This document shows, piece after piece, positions 23,825 to 32,885 of a stretch of DNA of 64,000 nt; the first letter of the stretch is position 1; each line of letters starts with the position of its first letter. The notes below the pieces were generated by a model. The model did no database searches, was not told the origin of the DNA, and saw only the letters and a list, made by a program, of their open reading frames with translations. The DNA is from Calditrichota bacterium. Its GTDB lineage: Bacteria; Calditrichota; Calditrichia; Calditrichales; Calditrichaceae. Location: NCBI GenBank assembly GCA_024278755.1, contig JAJRSO010000075.1:1-64000 (forward strand), given 5' to 3'. Made by a program: the position numbers and the translations under genes.

Positions 23825-25045
23825 ATGCAGTACAGTCGTAAGATAATAGAAAGCGTTTTGATACTGATGTTTTTATTCATCGGCGCTTTTGCCCAGGAGC
23901 AAACATCCCAAGGACACACCGAATGGGACAATGGTGTCATCAACTTCAAATCGGAAGACGGACATTTTAAGACCCGTTTCGACGTCCGACTTTTCATTAA
24001 CGGGGCCTATTTCTTCGAAAATAAAAATGAACTCAGCAGCGGCACCCACCTGCGCAAAGGCCGCTTTGCCATGAAAACCAAATTATGGAATACCTGGAAA
24101 GCCGAATGGGATATGGATATTGCCGAAGGCGTTGTGGAAGTAAAAGATATGTTTTTCAGTTATGTGGGTTTCAATAATTCTCATATCAAAGTGGGCCATT
24201 TTAAAGCGCCGGTGGGTTTAAATGAACTAACCAGCTCGCGCTATCTTACCTTTGCCGAACGCGCCTATCCCATGCTGGCGTTTAAAATCGGCCGCCGTAC
24301 GGGAATTGAATATTCCAAATGGGGCAGTAACTGGAATTTTCGAGGGAATGTTTTTGGTCAGACCATGGATACTCAAAAAAATAAAACCTTTGACGAAACC
24401 GGCGGCGGCGTGGCGGCCCGTTTTGTTTATTCTCCGGTTTTTGCCAAGGATTACCGGTTGCATCTCGGACTAGCCGGAGCCGTTATCAATCCCGATAACG
24501 ATAACAACGCGGTATCCTATAACAGCGAGCCGGAAACTAAAATGGGCGACGTGGAAATTTTGGACACCGGTACGATTTTTGACGTGGATTATACAACCAT
24601 GGTCGGACTGGAAGGCGCCTTTAAATTTAAAAACCTGTCTCTTCAGTCGGAATATATTTACAAAGGTTTAAAACGCATGAACGGCGCAAAAGATGCGGCC
24701 TTTGGCGGCGGCTACGCGTTTGTAAGTTATATCCTGACCGGCGAAGAACGTCCCTGGGATGAAACGCAGGGTGAGTTTGGCCAGGTGATTCCGAAAAACA
24801 ATGTGCTGGGCGCCTGGGAAATCGCCGCCCGTTACAGCTATTTAAATCTTTCGGATACCAAAGTGGGCATTTTAGGTGGTCGCGCTAATAATTACACGCT
24901 GGGTCTTAACTGGTATGCCAATCCCAACATGAAATTCATTTTGGATTACACGATGGTTCAAAATTCAGAAAACGCTACCGGCGACGGGTTTATCGGCGGC
25001 GATGAATTTAGTGTTCTGCACGCTATGGCAGTCGTTTTCTTTTAA
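23825..25045 (+). CDS. Phosphate-selective porin (OprP/OprO family)
   Basis: 406 residues with a signal peptide ending GAFAQEQ. The barrel has the family's N-terminal features: GVINFKSEDGHFKTRFDVRL (about 37-56), SSGTHLRKGRFAMKTKLWNTWKAEWDMD (about 75-102) with the Arg/Lys-rich ladder, VKVGHFK-like GHFKAPVGLNELTSS and RRTGIEYSKWG, then repeated strands to the C-terminal HAMAVVFF, which ends in Phe as barrels do. It should pass phosphate or related anions through the outer membrane. AAAGGAGGCGGT is a strong ribosome site. It directly follows DUF47-PiT, so the three form a phosphate-uptake set. Confidence 0.9.
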   Translation: MQYSRKIIESVLILMFLFIGAFAQEQTSQGHTEWDNGVINFKSEDGHFKTRFDVRLFINGAYFFENKNELSSGTHLRKGRFAMKTKLWNTWKAEWDMDIAEGVVEVKDMFFSYVGFNNSHIKVGHFKAPVGLNELTSSRYLTFAERAYPMLAFKIGRRTGIEYSKWGSNWNFRGNVFGQTMDTQKNKTFDETGGGVAARFVYSPVFAKDYRLHLGLAGAVINPDNDNNAVSYNSEPETKMGDVEILDTGTIFDVDYTTMVGLEGAFKFKNLSLQSEYIYKGLKRMNGAKDAAFGGGYAFVSYILTGEERPWDETQGEFGQVIPKNNVLGAWEIAARYSYLNLSDTKVGILGGRANNYTLGLNWYANPNMKFILDYTMVQNSENATGDGFIGGDEFSVLHAMAVVFF

Positions 25046-25122
25046 TTCTTAACCGTCATCGCGAGGCGCCGCTGAATGACGGAGGACGTGGCGATCTATT
25101 GAAGATTGCTTCGCAATGCCAA
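25046..25122. repeat. Partial GTCATCGCGAGG-type palindromic repeat
   Basis: GTCATCGCGAGGCGCCGCTG... through GTGGCGATCTATTGAAGATT-GCTTCGCAATG shares the core words CATCGCGAG, GGCGATCTA and AAGATTGC with the 141-bp elements at 32700 and 55560. The terminal inverted repeats of those elements are absent here, so this is a related but shortened copy, placed after the porin gene. Confidence 0.55.
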
Positions 25123-25185
25123 CAGATTTTATTGTATTTTAATGCGATGGCATATGAGAGAGTACATTTTATAAAGGAGCGAAGA

Positions 25186-26529
25186 ATGAAATTAGTCAAA
25201 CTAACGGCGCTTGCCGTGATGGTTACCGCCCTCTTTTGGGCCTGCAACCTGGACGATACAAATGGTCCGGGCGAAGAAAAGGTTAATACGCCGAAATTAT
25301 TTATCAATGAATTTATGGCCAGTAACGACGCCGCCACGGTAGACCCGGACGAAGACGGCAACGACGGCGATCCGTATGAAGACTGGTTCGAAATTTACAA
25401 CGCCGACTCGGTGGCCGTGGATGTGGGCGGCATGTATGTAACCGATGATTTGGGACGATTAGACAATTACCAGATCCCTACAACAAATTCGGCTAAAACG
25501 ACGATTCAGCCCGGCGGATTTTTAGTAATCTGGGCGGATAAAGAGATGCAACAGGGGGTAACCCATGTCGATTTTGCTTTGTCCGGCGGCGGGGAAGCGA
25601 TTGGTCTGGCCATGTCCGACGGGCGTACCGTGATCGATTCCTACACCTACGGCCCGCAGCAGACGGACGTTTCGTTTGGGCGCAGTCCCGATGGCAGCGA
25701 TAACTGGAAAACCATGGGTAGCCCGACACCGGGCGCTTCTAATTCCGGGGCTCCTGCCAATACGGCTCCGGAAATTAAAAATATCAGCGTCAGCCCCGAT
25801 ACGCTCACGGCATCAACGGCCGTAATTGTTTCGGCAGAAATAACGGATGCGGAAGACAATCTGACTTCGGCAACAATTACCTATGGCCCGCAGGGTGCGG
25901 TAACAGGAAGTATGGCAATGACGTTGGCGGGAACAAAATACCAAGCCGATTTGGGCACCTTTGCCGATGGAAGCGAAATCTACTTTTTCATTACAGCCGT
26001 AGATGACGGGGCAAAATCGACGGTTACCGATACGCTTTCCTTTGAAGTGGGTTACATCGCGCCGGTGCTTTATATCAATGAATTTATGGCCAGTAACGAT
26101 GCGGCCAATGCCGATGAATTCGGTGAATTTGAAGACTGGATTGAAATTTATAATCCGGGTATCGAAGCCGTGGATATTGGCGGAATGTATATTACCGACG
26201 GACTGGATGATTTAACGGCCTGGCAAATTCCGGACAGGGCGCCGGACAGCACCACCATTCAGCCGGGCGGTTATTTACTACTCTATGCGGATAAGCAGCC
26301 GGAACAGGGTATTTTGCATGTGAACGTTAAGCTTTCCGGAAGCGGCGAACAAATCGGCCTGACCGCGCCGAACGGAACCACGGTAATCGATTCGCTGACA
26401 TATGACGCGGGAACTGTGGGCGCTATCGGTTACGGATTGGATACGGACAAATCCTGTGCCCGTCAGCCGGACGGCAGCGCTAACTGGCAGGTGGACGATA
26501 CGCCTACGCCGGGAGCAGGCAACAATTAA
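25186..26529 (+). CDS. Lipoprotein with two lamin-tail domains
   Basis: 447 residues. An LFWAC lipobox about 20 residues in marks a lipoprotein. Two lamin-tail domains share the opening (F/Y)INEFMASNDAA, an EDWFEIYN or EDWIEIYN strand and GGMY(V/I)TD: one at about 35-180, the other at about 300-440. Between them is an immunoglobulin-like segment (APEIKNISVSPDTLT to FITAVDDG). The two lamin-tail copies are similar enough to indicate internal duplication. Such domains occur on surface proteins beside nucleases and phosphatases. ATG 25186 follows AAAGGAGCGAAG. It lies after the phosphate porin gene, so a role in surface scavenging is possible but unproven. Confidence 0.8.
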   Translation: MKLVKLTALAVMVTALFWACNLDDTNGPGEEKVNTPKLFINEFMASNDAATVDPDEDGNDGDPYEDWFEIYNADSVAVDVGGMYVTDDLGRLDNYQIPTTNSAKTTIQPGGFLVIWADKEMQQGVTHVDFALSGGGEAIGLAMSDGRTVIDSYTYGPQQTDVSFGRSPDGSDNWKTMGSPTPGASNSGAPANTAPEIKNISVSPDTLTASTAVIVSAEITDAEDNLTSATITYGPQGAVTGSMAMTLAGTKYQADLGTFADGSEIYFFITAVDDGAKSTVTDTLSFEVGYIAPVLYINEFMASNDAANADEFGEFEDWIEIYNPGIEAVDIGGMYITDGLDDLTAWQIPDRAPDSTTIQPGGYLLLYADKQPEQGILHVNVKLSGSGEQIGLTAPNGTTVIDSLTYDAGTVGAIGYGLDTDKSCARQPDGSANWQVDDTPTPGAGNN

Positions 26530-26542
26530 GAATTAAAGAACG

Positions 26543-26587
26543 AATGCTTCCATTGCTAAATATAAGGCAGTGGGAGCATTTTTATTT
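26543..26587 (+). terminator. Rho-independent terminator
   Basis: AATGCTTCCATTGC (26543-26556) pairs with GCAGTGGGAGCATT (26567-26580), two positions as G-U, with a ten-base loop and a T-rich tail (TTTATTT). It follows the lamin-tail gene by 13 bp. Confidence 0.75.
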
Positions 26588-26619
26588 GCAAGTTGTTATT
26601 TATAATTATTAGGAAATAT

Positions 26620-27366
26620 ATGTCTTTTGTCTGGTTTTTATTAAGTGCTTTTTTCTTGTCCGGCTGCTCTATCGATGATGCAAATGGCACGGAAGCGGAT
26701 TCTTCCGAACTAACAGAAGTTTTCTCCGCACGTATCAGCGTTCCGGAGCCCTCCGGTTTGAGTTTACATATAAACGGCAAAAGTCTGTGGACGGTGAGCG
26801 ATCAAACGGCACAAGTGTATCAAATCAGTTTAAAAGGGCAATTGCTTAAAACGCTATCCTACCGGGGGCAAGATTTAGAAGGTATCAGCCAGTCGCCGCT
26901 GGACGGATCCCTGTGGATCGTTGAAGAACGTAAACGGGAAATGGTACAGCTGGATACTTTGGGCAATGAATTGGCCCGGCACAAAGTTTCCGTAGAAGTG
27001 CGCGACGAAAACAGCGGCCTGGAAGGGATTGTCGCCAATCCGAACAACGATCATTTATTTGTGCTAAACGAAAAAATGCCGGCCCTGTTTATGAACGTCT
27101 CTTCCGATGCTACTGTGCGCTATTCCAAAACGATTCATTATGTAAATGATTGTTCGGGGATTGCCGCCGAAGCGAACGGCGCATTTCTTTGGATGGTTAG
27201 TGACGAGTCGAGAACTATTGTAAAGTGTGACACAAGCGGTTCCGAAATAGAGTCGTATCGAATCGGCGTTGATAAGGCCGAAGGCATTGCCGTGAGTAGA
27301 GCGGACAGTCTGATTTACATCGTCAGCGATTCCAAACAAAAACTGTATATTTATCAAATGAAATAA
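26620..27366 (+). CDS. SdiA-regulated (YjiK/phytase-like propeller) lipoprotein
   Basis: 248 residues with a lipoprotein signal peptide (AFFLSGC). The mature part shows the repeats of the SdiA-regulated family, which has a beta-propeller related to phytase-like esterases: EPSGLSLHINGKSLWTVSD (about 45-63), LEGISQSPLDGSLWIVEE, SGLEGIVANPNNDHLFVLNE, CSGIAAEANGAFLWMVSDES and AEGIAVSRADSLIYIVSDS. Five such blades with E-G-(I/L) are visible. ATG 26620 is preferred; an upstream in-frame TTG lies in the terminator region. It follows the terminator after the lamin-tail gene. An enzymatic role is not shown for the family. Confidence 0.8.
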   Translation: MSFVWFLLSAFFLSGCSIDDANGTEADSSELTEVFSARISVPEPSGLSLHINGKSLWTVSDQTAQVYQISLKGQLLKTLSYRGQDLEGISQSPLDGSLWIVEERKREMVQLDTLGNELARHKVSVEVRDENSGLEGIVANPNNDHLFVLNEKMPALFMNVSSDATVRYSKTIHYVNDCSGIAAEANGAFLWMVSDESRTIVKCDTSGSEIESYRIGVDKAEGIAVSRADSLIYIVSDSKQKLYIYQMK

Positions 27367-27472
27367 TTTCCGGAGTGCATGGTTTACCTGCATCAGACCG
27401 TGTGGATCAAAAAATATCTTGCTATTTTAACATTCCTCCCTATATTGGCGCTCCATAATAGAAAACGGGGGT

Positions 27473-27922
27473 ATGCCTTTGCGGAAACTTTTTTTCATCT
27501 CAATGTTCATTAGTATCGTATTTTCTTGCTCATCCCATTCTGCTAAACTTCAAAAAACGGCGGAAAGCCAACTGATTGAAGCGGCACAGGCCCAATATCA
27601 AACCAACTATAAGATTGTTTATAATCCCTCAAAAACAAATGCGCTCTGTATGCAGCCATTGACGGATCGGAAGAGAAAACGAAGTCAATACGAACAAGTC
27701 TCTTCTTTCTTTATCTTTGACCTTCAAAAGGGGAAAGTTCTCTATTCGGAAAGTCTGGGGCGAGGAACGGTCAAATGGCGCAGTGATACTCAGGTAGAAA
27801 TTCGTTTGATTCCCGGAATCATTAAAGGCGGAGAAAATATGAACGATAAGAATAGAATATATATTTATGATATTATATCCGCTAAAAAATATAAAAGACC
27901 TATTTTAAATAACCGGGACTAA
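27473..27922 (+). CDS. Small lipoprotein of unknown function
   Basis: 149 residues. A signal peptide with VFSCSS lipobox (Cys about residue 19) is followed by a basic and polar mature region. Strand-like stretches include NYKIVYNPSKTNALCMQ, FFIFDLQKGKVLYSES and TQVEIRLIPGII. No family recognised. The N-terminal part lies 100 bp after the propeller gene; a TTGCTA/TATATT pair 16 bp apart at about 27418-27445 could be its promoter, but this is weak. AACGGGGGT lies just before the ATG. Downstream 57 bp begins the large secreted protein, so the two could be co-expressed. Confidence 0.6.
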   Translation: MPLRKLFFISMFISIVFSCSSHSAKLQKTAESQLIEAAQAQYQTNYKIVYNPSKTNALCMQPLTDRKRKRSQYEQVSSFFIFDLQKGKVLYSESLGRGTVKWRSDTQVEIRLIPGIIKGGENMNDKNRIYIYDIISAKKYKRPILNNRD

Positions 27923-27978
27923 AAACCCGCCGTTATAGGTTTTATTTTTTATTAATGAACGACAGAAAGGATAGTTTA

Positions 27979-30900
27979 ATGAAAAAAGCAGGGGTTTATG
28001 CCGCAGCTTCCGTTGTGGTTTTTATGTTGCTGTATACGTTTTCTTTACATCAAACCAAGAAAGCTCAGATTGTGAATGAAAATCTGGCTTTTATTACTGA
28101 GAAACCGGCTCGTAAAAATACGGCCGCGGTAAAAAAGCAGAAATCAATCCCAGCCATGTCCGAACGTAAAAAGAGGGTGAAAGGTTTTCAGAAAAAAGAC
28201 AGCCCCAACCTGTACGCGGAGTGGAATGCGGGTATCAGAACTCGCAGCGGCGAAAGCGCGCCATCCTATAAAATGAATTACAAAGTAAAAGAATTGCTGA
28301 AGGCGGCCGGGGTTAATTCCGTTCTGGATTTGCAGAGTCTGGCCTTTAAAAAAAGCAATGCGCTTAACTGGATAGAGCGCGGACCCAGCAATATCAGCGG
28401 CAGAACGCGCGGGATAATCGTTGACCCAACCGACGCAACGCACAACACGTGGTTTGCCGGTTCGGTGGGCGGCGGCGTTTGGAAAACCGCTAATGCCGGG
28501 CAGACCTGGACCGAAATGACTCCTGAAATAGCCAATTTGGCCACCAGTACGCTGGCCATGTCGGCGGCGAATCCGGATGTGATTTATGCCGGTACCGGCG
28601 AGGGCTTCGGAAATGTGGATCAAATTGACGGTTCCGGTATCTGGAAAAGCGCCGACCACGGAGTTACCTGGAACCAGCTTACCGCGACGGCCGAAAATCC
28701 CGATTTTCAGAATATTATGCGTCTGATTGTGGATCCGGCCAATGAAAATATCGTGTTGGCTGCCACGGCGCCGGGTTACAATACAAGCGGTACGCGTCCT
28801 ACATCAAAAATTTTCAGAAGCACAAACGGCGGAACAGACTGGACGCAGGTATATGAATCTCCGTCCAGTACTATCGAACAACTCTTTGCAAACCCGCTTA
28901 GTTTTAATACGCTATATGCGGTAATCAACAGTGTGGGCGTTATTAAATCGGTGGACGGCGGTCTGACCTGGAAGGATGCTTCCAAAGGCATCGCCGGAGT
29001 GAACCGCATGGAAGCGGCCGTTTCTCCCGTAGATACGTCTAACCTTTTTATCAGCGGAGAGGGCGGCGCAACCGGTTCGACTCTGTTTGTCTCTTTTAAC
29101 GGCGGCGCGCAGTGGTATCCCTGTCACGATGTGACCGAAAATCAAGACTGGCTGGGCGGACAGGGCTGGTACGATAATACCATTGCCGCGCATCCTTATG
29201 CCGATAGTGTTGTTTATGTGGGCGGCATCGATTTGTGGCGTATCGATGTGAAACAGGAAACCACAAATAAAAGTACGGTTACCGGAATTGATTTTGAAAA
29301 TACCAGTTCCTTTTTAACCTTTGTTAATTGGGGCGGCCCCTATGCCGGCGGCGGTCTGGGTACCGGGCTGGATTTTCACGGCATTAATAATAATCTGCTG
29401 GATTCCGATTTTGCCACGGTTGAAATCCGCTTTGGCCCGGGAAAAAGCCAGAAAGCACACCGCTTTTTTTATGGCGCCGACTGGGATTACACGTACCAGG
29501 ATTATGTGGACGTTCCCTTCGAAGCCTGGGACATAACCAATAATCGCCAGTTGATGATCAGTTTTCGCGACTGGGCCAAAGACGGCGCGTTTGATTTGAT
29601 CGAACGGGCCGACCCCATCGGCAGGGAATATCTGTTTATAAATGCAGTACCCTATAATGCCGCCGCACCGGATCCCAACATTGCCCAAACTCAGGGAATG
29701 ACCTATAAAAATATCTGGGCTATGTGGCCGGAACTACCGTCCGGCGGCGTCTGGGACCCCAATGCACTACCGGAATCGGTTATGCGTATCAATTACGAAT
29801 CAACCGACTATTATAAAATTACTACCGCAAGGATTACCAATGTTTACGGCGGTGAAGGTAAAAACACCCATGTGGATCAGCATAATATCACGCTGGTTCC
29901 GCTGGATACAGAGGCCGAAACATTCCGTTTTATCGTTGGCAACGACGGCGGGGTTCAGTACACGGATGACCTGAGCGGCTCTTTCACCACAACCTATACC
30001 GGATATAACACGTCTCAATTTTACGGCGTTGACAAAATGAACGGGGCCGATCGCTATATCGGTGGAGCTCAGGATAACGGCTCGTTTCTGTCGGCAACCG
30101 ATCCCGGCGCCATAAGTACCTGGCAGGATTTACCCAGCGGCGACGGATTTGAAGCGCTTTGGAATTATGCCAATCCCGATAAAATGCTGGAATCTTCGCA
30201 GTACAATAGTGTTTATATCAGTCGCGACGGCGGCGCCAACTGGGAGTGGATTGGAGCAAAGATCGAGCGGGGCGATGCGCCCTTCTTTACCAAATTGGCC
30301 GGGTCGAAACAGGATGCGGATCTGGTGTTTGCCATTGGTAAAAGCGGCGTCTGGCGTACGGATAATTTCGGAGAAGATTTTAGACTGACGCGTATGCCGC
30401 CGGAAGGAGCGCCTGCCGGAAGCTGGAACGGAACCAGTAGCTATTCACAAATAAAAATATCGCTGGCCGATCCGCAGATCGTCTGGACCGGCAGAAATAT
30501 GCTGGAAGGCAGTCCGCTTTTTGTCTCTACCGATGCCGGCCTGAGCTTTTCTGCGGTAAACGTTTATACCGATGTAACCATGGGCCGCCTTTCGGGTTTT
30601 GCAACCGACCCGGTGGATAAGAATACGGCCTACGCCTTGTTCTCTTTTGCCGATGCGCCGAAAATTTTAAAAACCACGAACCTTGGCGCTTCCTGGATGG
30701 ATATTTCGGGATTTGCTCCCGGAAAGCAAACCAGTTCAACCGGTTTTCCCAATGTAGCGGTGCTGAGCTTGCTGGTGATGCCGTATGATACGGATATTGT
30801 CTGGGCCGGTACGGAAATCGGCCTGTTCGAAACGACAGATGCCGGGGCTTCCTGGCATTTTGCGGACAACGGTTTGCCGGCGGTTGCTGTTTATGATATG

Positions 30901-32094
30901 AAAATTGTCAATAACGAAGTGGTTGTGGCAACGCATGGCCGGGGCATCTGGACGGTGGAACTGCCCGATCTCTCCGGTTATGAACCGCCGTTGGTTACGC
31001 TTTCGCCAAGGGTTTCCAATTTTGGCGGGGGAATGGGCGGTATTATAAGCGGCCGCTACAGATTTTTATCTGCCTACGACTCCAGCGCTATTTTTGTGAA
31101 CGGTGCGCGGAATGTGTTCTTTACGGCAAATGCCGCCGCCTATGATACGACGGTTGTCATCACTTTACCGGTGGACGAACAAACCGAAGCCGTTGTTCAG
31201 GTAAAAGCCTATAAAAACGACCATGAATTTATCAGCCCGGAATATTCGGTTGACCTGATTCCGTTGCTCGCTAAACAAGTGACATACCTGAATGATTTTG
31301 AAACGGAAACAGATGATTTTCTGAACAATGGTCTGAGCATTACGACGGCTTCTGGTTTTACGGGAAAGGCCGTTCATTCGAACCATCCGTATAAAGACGA
31401 TATGGATCAATACATTTTACTGCGCGTACCGATTGTCGTTGCGGAGCAGAACGCGATTCTGGAGTATGACGATATCGCCATGGTGGAACCGGGCGAAACG
31501 GGCACTGTTTTTGGCGATGAAGAATTTTGGGATTATGTTATTGTGGAAGGCAGCAGCGATAACGGCTATTCATGGATACCGTTGATTACCGGTTATGATG
31601 CTTCTGCGGACTTTAACTGGCTTCGTGCATATAATAACGGTACCGCTGTGGAGCCGGCAATGTTTAAGCACCACAGTATCAATCTGCACGATAGGTTTTC
31701 GCCATATGATGAAATTGTAATCCGTTTCCGGCTTTTTGCGGACGCCAATACAAACGGCTGGGGCTGGATTATCGATAATCTGGAAGTCCAGCCTTCGGGA
31801 ACGGGAATTAACGATCGGGAGACGCTGCCGGTTTCTTTTAACCTGTATCAGAATTTTCCCAATCCGTTTAATCCGTCCACCACAATTAAGTTTGATGTAC
31901 CGCAACGGACGGATATTTCTATTACCGTTTTTGACGCCTTAGGGCGCAAGGTAACGACGATTAATAAAAAACAGGTGGCGCCGGGAAGCCACACGATTGT
32001 TTGGGATGCCTCGAATTTTTCCAGCGGGGTTTATTTTTATCGTTTTAAAGCAGGCGCTTACAGCAAAACAAAGAAACTTATTTTAATGAAATAG
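27979..32094 (+). CDS. Secreted BNR/sortilin-type propeller protein with C-terminal sorting domain
   Basis: 1371 residues. A hydrophobic export segment (AASVVVFMLLYTF) lies near the start. From about residue 115 the Asp-box repeats of glycosidase/sortilin propellers run for hundreds of residues (GGGVWKTANAGQTW, GSGIWKSADHGVTW, IFRSTNGGTDW, VIKSVDGGLTW, VYISRDGGANW, LFETTDAGASW), interrupted by an inserted domain at about 420-640. A jelly-roll-like region follows (FETETDDFLNNG to WGWIIDNLEV). The end is a sorting domain beginning with PVSFNLYQNFPNPFNPSTT and closing KTKKLILMK, the kind exported by type 9-like systems. ATG 27979 is chosen because AAAGGATAG lies upstream. Whether it degrades a polymer cannot be told. 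Confidence 0.88.
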   Translation: MKKAGVYAAASVVVFMLLYTFSLHQTKKAQIVNENLAFITEKPARKNTAAVKKQKSIPAMSERKKRVKGFQKKDSPNLYAEWNAGIRTRSGESAPSYKMNYKVKELLKAAGVNSVLDLQSLAFKKSNALNWIERGPSNISGRTRGIIVDPTDATHNTWFAGSVGGGVWKTANAGQTWTEMTPEIANLATSTLAMSAANPDVIYAGTGEGFGNVDQIDGSGIWKSADHGVTWNQLTATAENPDFQNIMRLIVDPANENIVLAATAPGYNTSGTRPTSKIFRSTNGGTDWTQVYESPSSTIEQLFANPLSFNTLYAVINSVGVIKSVDGGLTWKDASKGIAGVNRMEAAVSPVDTSNLFISGEGGATGSTLFVSFNGGAQWYPCHDVTENQDWLGGQGWYDNTIAAHPYADSVVYVGGIDLWRIDVKQETTNKSTVTGIDFENTSSFLTFVNWGGPYAGGGLGTGLDFHGINNNLLDSDFATVEIRFGPGKSQKAHRFFYGADWDYTYQDYVDVPFEAWDITNNRQLMISFRDWAKDGAFDLIERADPIGREYLFINAVPYNAAAPDPNIAQTQGMTYKNIWAMWPELPSGGVWDPNALPESVMRINYESTDYYKITTARITNVYGGEGKNTHVDQHNITLVPLDTEAETFRFIVGNDGGVQYTDDLSGSFTTTYTGYNTSQFYGVDKMNGADRYIGGAQDNGSFLSATDPGAISTWQDLPSGDGFEALWNYANPDKMLESSQYNSVYISRDGGANWEWIGAKIERGDAPFFTKLAGSKQDADLVFAIGKSGVWRTDNFGEDFRLTRMPPEGAPAGSWNGTSSYSQIKISLADPQIVWTGRNMLEGSPLFVSTDAGLSFSAVNVYTDVTMGRLSGFATDPVDKNTAYALFSFADAPKILKTTNLGASWMDISGFAPGKQTSSTGFPNVAVLSLLVMPYDTDIVWAGTEIGLFETTDAGASWHFADNGLPAVAVYDMKIVNNEVVVATHGRGIWTVELPDLSGYEPPLVTLSPRVSNFGGGMGGIISGRYRFLSAYDSSAIFVNGARNVFFTANAAAYDTTVVITLPVDEQTEAVVQVKAYKNDHEFISPEYSVDLIPLLAKQVTYLNDFETETDDFLNNGLSITTASGFTGKAVHSNHPYKDDMDQYILLRVPIVVAEQNAILEYDDIAMVEPGETGTVFGDEEFWDYVIVEGSSDNGYSWIPLITGYDASADFNWLRAYNNGTAVEPAMFKHHSINLHDRFSPYDEIVIRFRLFADANTNGWGWIIDNLEVQPSGTGINDRETLPVSFNLYQNFPNPFNPSTTIKFDVPQRTDISITVFDALGRKVTTINKKQVAPGSHTIVWDASNFSSGVYFYRFKAGAYSKTKKLILMK

Positions 32095-32104
32095 TTCGTA
32101 TTCG

Positions 32105-32131
32105 AGGGGGCCTTTATGCCCCCTTGTTTTT
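32105..32131 (+). terminator. Rho-independent terminator
   Basis: AGGGGGC (32105-32111) pairs with GCCCCCT (32118-32124) around a CTTTAT loop, followed by a short T-run. It sits 10 bp after the large secreted protein gene. Confidence 0.85.
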
Positions 32132-32699
32132 AATTGTTAAAAATTCAAATAACAAATTACAACCCGTATCCGGAGGAGTGAAAAACTTTCTCTGTGGCGC
32201 GCTGTTTTAAACCGTCCTTGCGCCGCGTCCGGTTGTATCGGACGACAATGCAATCTCTGCACAGACACATGGAGATCACTTCGTCCTTCATCCTCGTGAA
32301 GACGGGACATCCAGCCATTCAATCGCCAATCGTTATTCATAAATGTCAAATCAACGAATAACGGTCTCAGGTTGCATGTTTTTTGAAGGGTCGAATCCTA
32401 AAAGGCTTCGCACCGCAAAGCAGAAGGATTTCCAATTTCCAGTTTACCTGCAACGGATGGAGAGGGGAGATTCTTTTGTGATAATTGAATAGTTAGCAGT
32501 TTGTTTTGGTGCGATACCCAGTATCCGTTAGAGAATAATCAGTATCATTTTTTCCTTCGCGTATTTCTTTGTGATACTTCGTGAAAAAAATTGTAAAAAA
32601 CGGCACGAACCCTAAAAGGCTTCGCACAGCGTCCGGTACATTCTCTTTTCCGCTACAGGTTCCTTACAGGGGGACATTTTTTGATAATTGTTAATAAAA
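32132..32699. other. Gene-free region with degenerate repeats
   Basis: No open frame here looks coding. GCAATCTCTGCACAGACACA followed by GGAGATCACTTCGTCC (about 32250-32288) resembles a worn copy of the GCAATCTC/GAGATTGCTTCG palindromes. CCTAAAAGGCTTCGCAC occurs twice, at about 32397 and 32610, with a related CCTTTAAGGCCTTGTAC near 55117, so short repeated words are scattered through it. I see no RNA gene. Confidence 0.4.
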
Positions 32700-32840
32700 C
32701 CTAAATTGAGCGATTCTTGAGTTATCATCGCGAGTGAGCGAAGCGAATACGGCGATCTACGATAAGATTGCCACTCCCGATGCTTTGGGATTGCAATGAC
32801 AGGTTAAATAACGAACAAAAGGAATTATCGCTCCATTTAC
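32700..32840 (+). mobile_element. 141-bp MITE-like element, copy 1
   Basis: The element starts CCTAAATTGAGCGAT and ends ATCGCTCCATTTACG, an inverted pair with few mismatches. Inside are ATCATCGCGAGTGAGCG, GGCGATCTACGATAAGATT and CTCCCGATGC-TTTGGGAT, all of which also occur in the same order in the reverse complement of 55560-55700. It has no coding capacity. The flanks share TAATAA on both sides, possibly a target duplication. It lies between convergent genes. Confidence 0.7.
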
Positions 32841-32885
32841 GTAATAATTGTATCTTCCTGCGCTCTGCGGTAAAAATTGACAATG

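Noticed and set aside
32132-32699. Possible RNA gene or CRISPR array in the long gap after the propeller protein gene.
   Set aside because: Repeats are few, irregular in spacing and unequal in length; no tRNA or rRNA features are present. No CRISPR array or cas gene was seen anywhere in the window.
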